From Candidatus Obscuribacter sp. (GTDB taxonomy: Bacteria > Cyanobacteriota > Vampirovibrionia > Obscuribacterales > Obscuribacteraceae): a stretch of DNA of 64,000 bases. Location: assembly GCA_016712465.1 (NCBI GenBank), contig JADJQZ010000001.1, forward strand, positions 2,170,001 through 2,234,000, given 5' to 3'. Under the pieces are notes generated by a model. The model saw only the letters and a program-made list of their open reading frames with translations. It did not search any database and was not told the origin of the DNA. Both the position numbers and the translations under genes were made by a program. This document shows, piece by piece, positions 41,513-50,006 of the stretch. Within the stretch, counting starts at the first letter, position 1; every line of letters begins with the position of its first letter.

Positions 41513-42007
41513 GTGTCGAAAGTGCTGGTATTGAATGCAAGCTACGAGCCGCTCAATATCTGCACCTGGCGCCGGGCCGTAGTGCTGCTTATGAAGGGCA
41601 AGGCTGAACCCATTGAAGACAATGGGCGGTATATCTACAGCGATACGCCCCTGCCCACGGTGATACGCCTGCGTTCCTACGTGAAGATTCCCTATAAAGA
41701 GATCAGCCTGTCGAGGCGAAACATCCTGCACCGAGATAACTACACTTGCCAGTATTGCGGTGACAAGCGCCATGATCTAACCATCGACCATATCATCCCC
41801 CGCTCCAGAGGCGGTCTGGATGCCTGGGATAACGTTGTGGCAGCCTGTCTCAAGTGTAATGTCAAGAAAGGCGACCGCACTCCCAAGGAAGCGGGTATGC
41901 CTCTGGGCACTACACCGCGGCGTCCCCTCTCCCATGTCTTGTTTGAAATTTCCAAACACTCCTATTCAGGCGAATACAACTGGAAGAAATACGTGATCGG
42001 GGCCTGA
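41513..42007 (+). CDS. HNH endonuclease domain protein
   Basis: 164 residues. The N-terminal part (VLVLNASYEPLNICTWRRAV) and the HNH core with CQYCG, LTIDHIIPRSRGG, WDNVVAACLKCNVKKGDR (two CxxC zinc knuckles flanking the His) match the small stand-alone HNH proteins common in cyanobacteria and other bacteria. A DNA nicking or repair role is presumed but not established. The GTG start has AGAGG 8 bases upstream and a clear promoter. priA follows 16 bases later and may be co-transcribed. Confidence 0.85.
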   Translation: MSKVLVLNASYEPLNICTWRRAVVLLMKGKAEPIEDNGRYIYSDTPLPTVIRLRSYVKIPYKEISLSRRNILHRDNYTCQYCGDKRHDLTIDHIIPRSRGGLDAWDNVVAACLKCNVKKGDRTPKEAGMPLGTTPRRPLSHVLFEISKHSYSGEYNWKKYVIGA

Positions 42008-42023
42008 CGCTATACTGAGGTCT

Positions 42024-44654
42024 ATGGCAGGGCTCAGAACATACGCACAGGTGCTTCTGGATATACAGGTCCAGGGGCTCAAGGATCGTCTCTTTACCTA
42101 CGGCATTCCCGAACATCTGGAAGATGGTGTCTTCGTCGGTGCGCAGGTGCTTGTGCCTTTCGGACCCAGGCAGATGGTGGCCGGCTATGTGGTTTCCTTC
42201 CAGGATATCGAAGAAGAGGCTCTCACCTTCAAGGTCAAGGACATTTTCGAAGTGGTGGACCCGCTGCCGCTTTTTGACCAGGCTTATATTGAATTTCTGG
42301 CTTACATAGCCGATCGGTATTGCGCCAGTTTGCAGGATGTGGTGGCAGCGGCGGTGCCCTCCTGTCTGGTCAGCAAGGTCAAACGCAGCGTTTGTCTGAA
42401 GGGCGGTCAACAGTTGTGTTTGACCACTCCCTCTGAAAGTCTGATTTTGCAACTGCTCAAAGCATCTTCCCGGGGGATGCTCAGCCTCTCCACCTTGAGG
42501 CAGAAATTTGAGGGCGCCGGTCGCAGTCTCAAGCCGAAGCTTACGGTGGCTGATTTTCATAAGGCCTTGAAGGAACTTTGCGCCCGCGGCGTTACCGAAA
42601 TCAAAGAGGAAGAGGAAGGGGGCAGTTCTGTAAAGACCGTGGCTGTCCTCACACCGGGAGAGGTTCCCGGGCGCACCTCCAGGCAGAAGGAAGTAAAAGC
42701 TCTCCTCGATGAACTGTCCTCTTGTACCTTGCCGGCCTTTCTTGAGAAGAGCGGCGCCACCCGCTCTACCATTGAGAAGATGGTGCAGGAAGGGCAGTTG
42801 GTCTTGACCAGGCAGGAAGTGGTGCGTGAGAGTCTGGGACAACTGCCGGCGGCACTAGTCGATAAACACCGGCAGCCGCCTGTTCTCACTGCCGAGCAGG
42901 AGCAGGTTTTCGCAGTTTTATCCCGGGCCCTGGAAGGGACCCTTGCTCCGCAGGCCCCTTTTGCCCACTGCGAGGAGCCCTGGCTCTTGCACGGAGTGAC
43001 CGGCTCCGGCAAAACCGAGGTCTATCTCCGCCTAATATCGGCCTGCCTGGCCGAAAATCGCACCGCCCTTTTCCTTGTCCCTGAGATTGCCCTGACGCCC
43101 CAACTCTCGGGGCGGCTGCGGGCTCGCTTCGGCGATCTGGTTTCGGTCTGGCACAGTGCCGTTTCGGCCGGGGAGCGGTACGATACCTGGCGTAGACTGC
43201 GGGCCGGCAGTGTAAAAGTCTTACTGGGCGCTCGCTCGGCCGTCCTGGCCAATATGCCTGATCTGGGTCTTATAGTGCTTGATGAAGAGCACGACGCCAG
43301 TTACAAACAGAGCAGCCCGGCCCCTCGCTACAATGCCCGGGATCTGGCGCTGGAGAAAGCCAGACGCGCCGGTGCCATGGTTCTACTGGGTAGTGCCACC
43401 CCTGATCTGGGCAGTTTCGAGAGAGCGCGCGCCGGTGATCGCTTGCTGACCATGGTCAACCGCGTCTTCCAGCCGGTCATGCCGGAAGTGAAGATAGTGG
43501 ATATGCGCAACAAGGATCTGGGACCGGTTGAGAAGGGCATCTTTTCCAATGCTTTGAAAGCAGCCCTGAAAGACCGTCTTGAAAAAGCAGAGCAGGTGGT
43601 GCTGCTAATTAATAGACGCGGCTTTGCCAGTCATATTTTTTGCCAGGCCTGCGGCAATGTCTGTCGCTGTAAGAATTGCAGCGTCTCTCTTGTGATGCAT
43701 TCCTTTCAAGGGAGGCAGAAAAAGACGCCGGCGCCGCCTCTTTTGGGAGCGGCGGAGGAGCCTGGTGATTTGAGTCTTCTGGCGGAAGCAGAGGACATCG
43801 ATGCCGGTCCTTCTTTACTCAAGGGCGGTGGTTATCTCGCCTGCCATCACTGTGGTTTCAGGCAGCCACTCAAGCCTGACTGTCCATCCTGCGGCAGTCC
43901 TTTTCTCAAGGTGGCCGGGGTCGGCACCCAGAAAGTGGAGTTGGAGGTGCTGGCCCTGCATCCCACCGCCCGGGTGGTGCGCCTCGATTCGGACATCGCC
44001 AGGAAGAAGGGTGCCTATGAAGCAGTATTGGCCAAGTTCAGCGCCGGGGAAGCGGATGTACTAATCGGCACCCAGATGGTGGCCAAAGGACTGGATATTC
44101 CTGGCGTGACACTGGTGGGGGTTTTGCTTGCCGATGCCGCTTTCAACTTGCCGGATTATCGCTCGGTGGAGCGAGGTTTTCAGCTACTGACCCAGGTAGC
44201 GGGGCGGGCCGGACGTGGGGACCGTCCCGGTTCGGTTATTTTGCAGACCTATACACCGGAATTACCAGTGCTGAAATTAGCCGCCCATCACGATTATCAC
44301 GGCTTCTTCCAGCCCGAGCTGGAAAGCCGCAGACTTTTTGATTATCCCCCCTTTGCGCGGCTGACCCGGTTACTTGTCTCCGGTGAAGATCTGCTTTTGG
44401 TTGAGTCGGTAATTGAAATCCTGGCTGAGGAATTAAGCCGCCTTCTGGAAGATGAGGATGAGGAAGGGCAGGTGAAAATGCTTGGACCGGCCCCTTGTCT
44501 GATAGAAAGGATTAAGGGACGCTACCGTTACCATTTGATCATCAAGAATCGGTCCGAACGGCTGCAAAGGCTTCTCCTGGACTATTTGCGCCACCGGCGC
44601 TTCGGACCGGAGGTAAATCTGGCGGTGGATGTGGACGCCTTGGATCTGGTCTAG
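42024..44654 (+). CDS. priA: Primosomal protein N' (replication restart helicase PriA)
   Basis: A 3'-5' superfamily 2 helicase that reloads the replisome at stalled forks. 876 residues; the N-terminal DNA-binding domain starts AQVLLDIQVQGLKDRLFTYG. Helicase motifs: GVTGSGKTEVYL (Walker A), LIVLDEEHDASYKQ (DEEH), LLGSATPDL, GTQMVAKGLDIPGVTLVGV and QVAGRAGRGDRPG. The zinc-binding cysteines lie in CQACGNVCRCKNC, YLACHHCGF and CPSCGSPF. A stretch of about 40 residues (560-600) rich in Pro/Glu/Ala interrupts the zinc-binding region between SLVMHSFQG and LACHHCGF; most PriA proteins have only a few residues there. No upstream disruption is seen. Confidence 0.95.
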   Translation: MAGLRTYAQVLLDIQVQGLKDRLFTYGIPEHLEDGVFVGAQVLVPFGPRQMVAGYVVSFQDIEEEALTFKVKDIFEVVDPLPLFDQAYIEFLAYIADRYCASLQDVVAAAVPSCLVSKVKRSVCLKGGQQLCLTTPSESLILQLLKASSRGMLSLSTLRQKFEGAGRSLKPKLTVADFHKALKELCARGVTEIKEEEEGGSSVKTVAVLTPGEVPGRTSRQKEVKALLDELSSCTLPAFLEKSGATRSTIEKMVQEGQLVLTRQEVVRESLGQLPAALVDKHRQPPVLTAEQEQVFAVLSRALEGTLAPQAPFAHCEEPWLLHGVTGSGKTEVYLRLISACLAENRTALFLVPEIALTPQLSGRLRARFGDLVSVWHSAVSAGERYDTWRRLRAGSVKVLLGARSAVLANMPDLGLIVLDEEHDASYKQSSPAPRYNARDLALEKARRAGAMVLLGSATPDLGSFERARAGDRLLTMVNRVFQPVMPEVKIVDMRNKDLGPVEKGIFSNALKAALKDRLEKAEQVVLLINRRGFASHIFCQACGNVCRCKNCSVSLVMHSFQGRQKKTPAPPLLGAAEEPGDLSLLAEAEDIDAGPSLLKGGGYLACHHCGFRQPLKPDCPSCGSPFLKVAGVGTQKVELEVLALHPTARVVRLDSDIARKKGAYEAVLAKFSAGEADVLIGTQMVAKGLDIPGVTLVGVLLADAAFNLPDYRSVERGFQLLTQVAGRAGRGDRPGSVILQTYTPELPVLKLAAHHDYHGFFQPELESRRLFDYPPFARLTRLLVSGEDLLLVESVIEILAEELSRLLEDEDEEGQVKMLGPAPCLIERIKGRYRYHLIIKNRSERLQRLLLDYLRHRRFGPEVNLAVDVDALDLV

Positions 44655-44716
44655 GGGTTTATACTTAGTGCTTGCTTTGCTAAGGGCAGCGGTTAAAACA
44701 GGACTTCCGGACCATT

Positions 44717-46120
44717 ATGGGCATATCCTCCAGCGATTTGAAAAAAGTTTCCAGAAAAGTTTCTAAAAGGCATGGCAGTGTTTCCGGAGGGGCTACGGCG
44801 GTTACCTTTAGCTACTATTTTTGTTTTGCCTTGCTCTTGCTTCTGGCTTTGCCTCTCTTGCTTTTCAAGAAAAAGGCCAGGGCCGGTTTCAGCGAGAAGT
44901 TAGGCATCATTCCCGGGCGCATCAAAAGCAAACAGCGTCAACTGGCTGGTTGTCTCTGGTTTCACGCTGTTTCCGTGGGAGAGTTTAATGCTGTTTTCCC
45001 TCTCATCAAGGCATTTAAGAAGGAACATCCCGCTGCCGAGCTTGTAGTCTCAACCACCACTGGCACTGGGCAGGCACTGGCCAGGGAAAAATGCCGGGAT
45101 CTGGCCGAGGTTTTCTATTTCCCCTATGATCTGCCTTTCTCCAACAAGGCCTGGCTGGACGCCCTTTCACCCAGTCTGGTGGCCATAACCGAAACTGAAA
45201 TCTGGCCGGGGTTTACCTATGAGTGCAAGAAACGGGGCATCATGTTGACTGTGGTGAACGGCCGTATTTCGCCGCGCTCATTCAAAGGTTATAAGCGTTT
45301 CAGCGCTTTCTTCGGTCCGGTACTGAGGCGCTTTGACAATATCGGCGTGCAATCGCTGGAAGAGGCTGAACGGTACCGGGCCATTGCCGGGCAAGAGGCC
45401 AAGATCACTGTGCTTGGTAATCTCAAGTTCGACGGGCTGACACCGCCTTCGGAAGAGACGAGGGCGGCCTTGAGAGCCTTAGTGAATATAGGTGCCGGTA
45501 CCGCACCGGTAGTGGTGGCAGGTTCAACCCATGAGGGGGAAGAAGCAGCCTTTCTCAGTTACCTGACGGAACACGGTAAAAAGCGTGAGTTTCACCTGAT
45601 TCTGGTGCCCAGGCATCCCGAGCGCTTTCAACATGTGGCCAGGCTGATTGAGGAAGCCGGATTTGTGGTGCGCCGCTACTCGAAGCAGGAAGGCTTTCTG
45701 CCTGACCTGGCAGTGAGCAAGCAGGTCTATCTGCTCGATGCCATCGGCAAACTTTTCGACTTCTATAGTCTTGCCGATATTGCTTTTGTGGGAGGCACAC
45801 TGGCTCCCATCGGCGGGCACAACATTATGGAACCCTATGCCTACGGTGTGCCCGTGGTGGTGGGACCCCACATCGAGAAGACTCGGGATGTGGCTCAGGC
45901 TCTCAGTCAGGCCGGCGCTTTGACCATGGTGAGCAGCGGCGAAGCTCTCACTCCGGCCCTTTCTCTCTTGCTCTCCGATGAAAGCGAGCGGCTCAGCCGC
46001 GGCGAGCGGGGGCGCGGCATTCTTATCGCCAGTCAGGGGGCCGTAGGCAAGGCCATGCATATGCTGGAAGCGACTCTTTCGAAAAACAACCCCTCCCATG
46101 AGCTTTCGGGTTTGAACTAA
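44717..46120 (+). CDS. waaA: 3-deoxy-D-manno-octulosonic acid transferase
   Basis: Transfers Kdo from CMP-Kdo to lipid A precursor (inner-membrane face). 467 residues: an N-terminal extension of about 30 residues (SDLKKVSRKVSKRHGS), a membrane anchor (YYFCFALLLLLALPLLL), then the GT-B core with WFHAVSVGEFNAV, TTTTGTGQALAREK-like VSTTTGTGQALARE, ITETEIWPGF, GNLKFDG, AGSTHEGEE, LVPRHPERF and GGTLAPIGGHNIMEPYAYG. lpxK follows with a one-base overlap (TAATG), so the two are coupled. Confidence 0.95.
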   Translation: MGISSSDLKKVSRKVSKRHGSVSGGATAVTFSYYFCFALLLLLALPLLLFKKKARAGFSEKLGIIPGRIKSKQRQLAGCLWFHAVSVGEFNAVFPLIKAFKKEHPAAELVVSTTTGTGQALAREKCRDLAEVFYFPYDLPFSNKAWLDALSPSLVAITETEIWPGFTYECKKRGIMLTVVNGRISPRSFKGYKRFSAFFGPVLRRFDNIGVQSLEEAERYRAIAGQEAKITVLGNLKFDGLTPPSEETRAALRALVNIGAGTAPVVVAGSTHEGEEAAFLSYLTEHGKKREFHLILVPRHPERFQHVARLIEEAGFVVRRYSKQEGFLPDLAVSKQVYLLDAIGKLFDFYSLADIAFVGGTLAPIGGHNIMEPYAYGVPVVVGPHIEKTRDVAQALSQAGALTMVSSGEALTPALSLLLSDESERLSRGERGRGILIASQGAVGKAMHMLEATLSKNNPSHELSGLN

Positions 46121-47199
46121 TGACGACGGCGGTACAGGCCTTGCTTGACCCCCTGGCCGGGCTCTATGGTCTGGGGGCTTATGCGCGCCTGCTCAGTTAC
46201 AGTCTTGGCATTAAAAGTAGAAAGAAGGCTGATGCTTTCGTTGTCAGTGTGGGCAACCTGACCGTGGGCGGCACCGGTAAATCGCCGGTGGTTATTGATA
46301 TAGCCGCCAGGCTGAGCAGGCGAGGCTTGAAGGTGGCCGTTCTTTCACGGGGCTATGGGCGCCGCAGTAAGGCACCGTATGTGGTGGTGTCAGATGGTAG
46401 CGGTAAACCCCTTTGCAGTGTGGAAGAAAGTGGGGATGAGCCTTACTTGATCGCTACTGCCGTGCCGGCCGCCTGCGTGATTGTGGGAGCCAGCCGGGTG
46501 CAAACCCAGGCTCTGGCCATACAAAAATACGGAGCCGAGGTTTTGATTCTCGATGACGGCTTTCAGCACCTGCCTATGGAACGCGATATGGATCTGGTGC
46601 TCTGGGATTACAACGATGACCCCGGAACAGCTAAACTCTTGCCGGCCGGTAGGCTGCGAGAGCCCTTTTCCGCCTTGAGCCGGGCCAGTCATATTGTGGT
46701 CACCAAGGTGCCTGAGGTTCCAGATCCGGCTTATCTCGAGGGCTTGCTCAAGACCTTGCGAAGCTATAATCCTGAGGCGGAAATGAGCACGGTCAGCTTC
46801 CTTATAGACTGCGTCGTCAATGCCCCGGATCTCGGGCGCAGTTTGCCGCCCTCCGAGCTTTCCGGCAAGCGCTGGCTGGCTCTAAGCGCCATCGCCAGAC
46901 CGGAGAGCTTTCAGGCTTCCCTCAGGCAGTTGGCTTTGGACGTGGTGGAGGTGATGACCAGACCTGACCATAGTTGGTTTTCCGAAAGGGACATCAGGCA
47001 ACTGAGCGCGGCTCTGGAGTCTGGTAGCGTGGATGGTGTCATTACAACCGAAAAGGATTTAGTGCGCTTGCTCTATACCGGTGATGAAATGCGGAGGCAG
47101 CAGTTATCCAGGGTACGCAGTAAGATTTATGCGCTGCGTCAGACCACAGTCTGGCATGAAGAGGCGGAGCCGGCTTTCCTTACGAGGATCAAAGCGTGA
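46120..47199 (+). CDS. lpxK: Tetraacyldisaccharide 4'-kinase
   Basis: Phosphorylates the 4' position of the tetraacyl disaccharide to make lipid IVA, the sixth step of lipid A synthesis. 359 residues with the P-loop VGNLTVGGTGKSPVV, VLSRGYGRRSK, GDEPYLIA, DDGFQHLPMERDMDLVL and a C-terminal VITTEKDLVRL typical of the family. It starts on the last base of waaA and its stop overlaps the GTG of the glycosyltransferase, so waaA-lpxK-GT9 is a coupled LPS cassette. Its presence indicates that this organism makes true lipid A. Confidence 0.96.
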   Translation: MTTAVQALLDPLAGLYGLGAYARLLSYSLGIKSRKKADAFVVSVGNLTVGGTGKSPVVIDIAARLSRRGLKVAVLSRGYGRRSKAPYVVVSDGSGKPLCSVEESGDEPYLIATAVPAACVIVGASRVQTQALAIQKYGAEVLILDDGFQHLPMERDMDLVLWDYNDDPGTAKLLPAGRLREPFSALSRASHIVVTKVPEVPDPAYLEGLLKTLRSYNPEAEMSTVSFLIDCVVNAPDLGRSLPPSELSGKRWLALSAIARPESFQASLRQLALDVVEVMTRPDHSWFSERDIRQLSAALESGSVDGVITTEKDLVRLLYTGDEMRRQQLSRVRSKIYALRQTTVWHEEAEPAFLTRIKA

Positions 47200-48266
47200 A
47201 GTCGAAGAATATGCCTGTCGCTGAGAGAATTCTTGTTATTCGCTACCGTTTCATCGGTGATACCATTCTCACGGTGCCGTTCTTGCGTAACTTGAGAGAA
47301 GCTTATCCCCAGGCTGTAATCGACGTGCTGGTCGGTCCTAAAAGCGGGGAAGTGCTTCAGAACTGCCCCTATGTCAATGAACTGTTGCCCTTTGATACCA
47401 CGCGCTTTCATAAGTACGACCGGGGCGAAGGTAAGCCTCGCAGTTTGCTCTCTTATGCCCTGTCCTTACGCAAGCGTAAATACGACATGGTATTTGTTTT
47501 GAAGCGCTCCTTCAGCAGTGCTTTGCTTGCTTTCTTGAGCGGTGCGCGGCTCAGGGTTGGTTACCGGGGCGACGGGCATTTCTTGCTTACCCATAAGGTG
47601 CCCTTTGATACGGGCATTCATGAAGTCGAATCGCTGCTAACCAATTTAAAGGTCTTGCAGATTCCTGTGGGCAGCAAAGAACTGGAGAGTTTCCCCAGTG
47701 GGGCGGAACTGACCCGGGTGAAGGAACTGGTGCCGGAAGTACTGGAGCCGGGAAGACGGGTCCTCATACATGCCGCCGCCGCCCATCCGGACAAAATGTA
47801 TCCCCTGGCTTCCTGGGCTCTTCTTATCCGCAGGCTCTGGGAAGAATTGGCTTTGAAGCCCGTGTTTAGCGGAGATAAGCAGGACATTCCTCTCTACGAG
47901 GAGTTGACGGCTCTTGCGGCAGTGCCCTGCCTCAATTTGGCCGGACGGCTCAGCTTGCGGGAGAGTATGGCTCTTTATACCTTTATGGATCTGGCTGTTT
48001 GCGTGGACTCCGGTCCTTCCCATTTGGCAGCCAGTGCCGGAGTGCCGACGGTAACCCTCTTTGGTCCTACGGATCCGGTGCGTTGGGGTCCTTACGGCAG
48101 TAAGCACCGCTCCGTCTTTGATGAGAGTTTAGCCTGTCGGCCCTGCCATTATAAGAAGACTTGCGACAACCGCCCCTGTCTGACTGACCTTTCGGCTGAG
48201 CGGGTCTTCAAGGTTTGCAAAGAGCAGCTCAAGGCTACTGCCCTACCTTCTTCTCCAGATCCGTAG
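47196..48266 (+). CDS. Glycosyltransferase family 9 (heptosyltransferase-type)
   Basis: 356 residues, GTG start overlapping the lpxK stop by four bases. N-terminal RILVIRYRFIGDTILTVPFLR and the C-terminal DSGPSHLAASAGVPTVTLFG with PTDPVRWGPYG are the donor-binding signatures of family GT9, which adds heptose (or related sugars) to the LPS inner core. The Asp-Ser-Gly-Pro motif with the nucleotide-sugar loop is intact. The exact sugar cannot be read. Four cysteines near the C-terminus (CRPCHYKKTCDNRPC) are usual in WaaF/WaaC-like enzymes. Confidence 0.9.
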   Translation: MKSKNMPVAERILVIRYRFIGDTILTVPFLRNLREAYPQAVIDVLVGPKSGEVLQNCPYVNELLPFDTTRFHKYDRGEGKPRSLLSYALSLRKRKYDMVFVLKRSFSSALLAFLSGARLRVGYRGDGHFLLTHKVPFDTGIHEVESLLTNLKVLQIPVGSKELESFPSGAELTRVKELVPEVLEPGRRVLIHAAAAHPDKMYPLASWALLIRRLWEELALKPVFSGDKQDIPLYEELTALAAVPCLNLAGRLSLRESMALYTFMDLAVCVDSGPSHLAASAGVPTVTLFGPTDPVRWGPYGSKHRSVFDESLACRPCHYKKTCDNRPCLTDLSAERVFKVCKEQLKATALPSSPDP

Positions 48267-48539
48267 CCATTTCCCGGTCGTGCGCGGCCAGGCTCTCCTT
48301 GCTTCTTGATGACAGCCATGGCGAAAGTCTGGCATGGCACTGATTCAATTGTGAAAACCTTCTTCTCTGGGCGTTACCTTCACTGAACCGGTGCTTCCCG
48401 AGAGCGATGGAACACTGTATAAGGCTTATTTAGTAAACTTATGCTGGCGCTCCCGGTTTTTTCGTCCCCACAGAAACGCTTGGGCGGGAAAGTGCTTAAA
48501 TATGTACTTGAGAGGGCGTCGCCTGAGGAGAACTTTTCG

Positions 48540-49352
48540 ATGAATTATCAATTTCCCACCTTTGCTTCCAGGCTCCTGCATTCCACTATTGCCTTTTCAC
48601 TGCTTCTGCCGCTTGCCTTGATGACGTCCGGCGGCGCTTGCGCCAAAGACAAGGGCGACTACGAGAAGAAAGGCGGCAAGAGTTATCCCGGCAAAAGTAT
48701 CGAGCAGATTTCGGCTCTCATGCCTAAGGCACGCAAGGGTTCGATTACTTTCCCGACCTATGATCAGGGCGGTTCCTATTACTATCACAAAGGTGAATAT
48801 GAAAAGGCGCGTCAATACTGGATGACGGCCTTGAAACTGGCCGAAAAGGAGGTCCCGGCGGAGAGGGCGCGGGGTCTTTCTCAGTCTACCGAGACTGCCA
48901 CATGCAATTTGATCAAGCACCTCATGTATTTGATTTCAGACTCTCATTACAAGCCCGGTTATTACTCCAATCAGGCTTCCACTCCCTATGATTTGCCGCC
49001 CGGTATACAGCCGTTGCGCGACCCGGATCCTCGCAAGGTGCAGTTGTATAACTTGAGGGCCCAGATGCGCGGCTTTGAGGCTGATGCGCAGTGGTGGGAA
49101 CGTTTAAAAGTCTTCGCCAAGCGAGCCCTGGGTGATGGTCATCGTTGTATGTATCAGCCCATGGAGATCATGGAGGTAAACCGTCAGTACAAGATTGTGA
49201 ACACGAAGTATGCAATCAAGACTTTGGAGTCGGAGCTTGGTGTTCAGAGTCTTGATTCCAAGGAGACTCCCTGGTCGGGCGGCTACCAGAATCCCACCGG
49301 CAAGAACGGCGGAAATCCAAATCAAGGGCAGGTGGAGAATCCCTGGCCTTAA
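48540..49352 (+). CDS. Secreted protein with a TPR-like motif, unknown
   Basis: About 270 residues from the ATG at 48540, which has a GAGGAGAA ribosome site; an upstream ATG at 48441 lacks a site. Signal peptide: hydrophobic STIAFSLLLPLALMTSGGAC, where the Cys after Gly-Ala could be a lipobox (SGGAC), so it may be a lipoprotein. A TPR-like helix pair sits around YYYHKGEYEKARQYWMTAL. The rest has no known motif and ends in a Gly/Asn/Pro-rich tail. A 273-base gap precedes it after the glycosyltransferase; it converges with the phosphatidyltransferase gene 5 bases away. Confidence 0.65.
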   Translation: MNYQFPTFASRLLHSTIAFSLLLPLALMTSGGACAKDKGDYEKKGGKSYPGKSIEQISALMPKARKGSITFPTYDQGGSYYYHKGEYEKARQYWMTALKLAEKEVPAERARGLSQSTETATCNLIKHLMYLISDSHYKPGYYSNQASTPYDLPPGIQPLRDPDPRKVQLYNLRAQMRGFEADAQWWERLKVFAKRALGDGHRCMYQPMEIMEVNRQYKIVNTKYAIKTLESELGVQSLDSKETPWSGGYQNPTGKNGGNPNQGQVENPWP

Positions 49353-49357
49353 GCCAA

Positions 49358-50002
49358 CTAGTTTTTGAGGTCGCTGCTAGACCCAGACCCAGACCTAAAC
49401 AAGTGTCCGCATTCGAAGAGCACCGGTAAGCCTCGCACCAGGCAGAAGGCTGCCGAGATATAGACGAGCCAACTGGCCAGACCAATGTAGAGCTCCTGGT
49501 GGAGCGCTTTTGTCTGGGCTGCTATGACCATACAGAAAGCCAGGGCTTTTACTACGGCATAGGTGAAGCGGCTGAAGTTAGAAGCCACTAGAAATTTTCC
49601 CAGACCGGACTGCATCATGGTTTTAGCACCAAAGGCGGTATAACCCTGTTCACTGGCCTGGCTGCGCACGGCATCTACGAAGGTTCCCCTGACCAGGTAG
49701 AGAAGCGGCACCCAGACCGGAATCCAGCCCAGGGTGGCAAAGACTATCCAGTAAGCCATCTCCACGCAGCGGTCTCCGGCAATGTCCAATATGGCACCGA
49801 ATTTAGACGATTGATTGAGCTTGCGGGCAAAATAGCCGTCCAGACCGTCGGCCCAAATGACCAGGACGGTCAGAGCAAATGCAGTCCAGAGCAGGGTATC
49901 GTCGACTGTCTTGAAAAAGAGCAAGGCGAGAGTGGCAAGTGCCAGCACCACCCTCGATACTGTGATGATATTGGCTACGTTTACCGTCTGGCTTTTGGGC
50001 AT
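49358..50002 (-). CDS. CDP-alcohol phosphatidyltransferase family protein
   Basis: About 214 residues, a membrane enzyme that swaps CMP of CDP-diacylglycerol for an alcohol. The family signature DGLDGYFAR followed by G-x3-D-x3-D (KFGAILDIAGDR) is complete, and about six membrane spans surround it. It resembles phosphatidylglycerophosphate synthase-type proteins, but the alcohol substrate cannot be assigned. The ATG at 50002 lies 4 bases after the gyrB stop; a start at 50044 would run into gyrB. Downstream of gyrB in one transcript. Confidence 0.82.
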   Translation of the reverse strand: MPKSQTVNVANIITVSRVVLALATLALLFFKTVDDTLLWTAFALTVLVIWADGLDGYFARKLNQSSKFGAILDIAGDRCVEMAYWIVFATLGWIPVWVPLLYLVRGTFVDAVRSQASEQGYTAFGAKTMMQSGLGKFLVASNFSRFTYAVVKALAFCMVIAAQTKALHQELYIGLASWLVYISAAFCLVRGLPVLFECGHLFRSGSGSSSDLKN

Positions 50003-50006
50003 GCTC

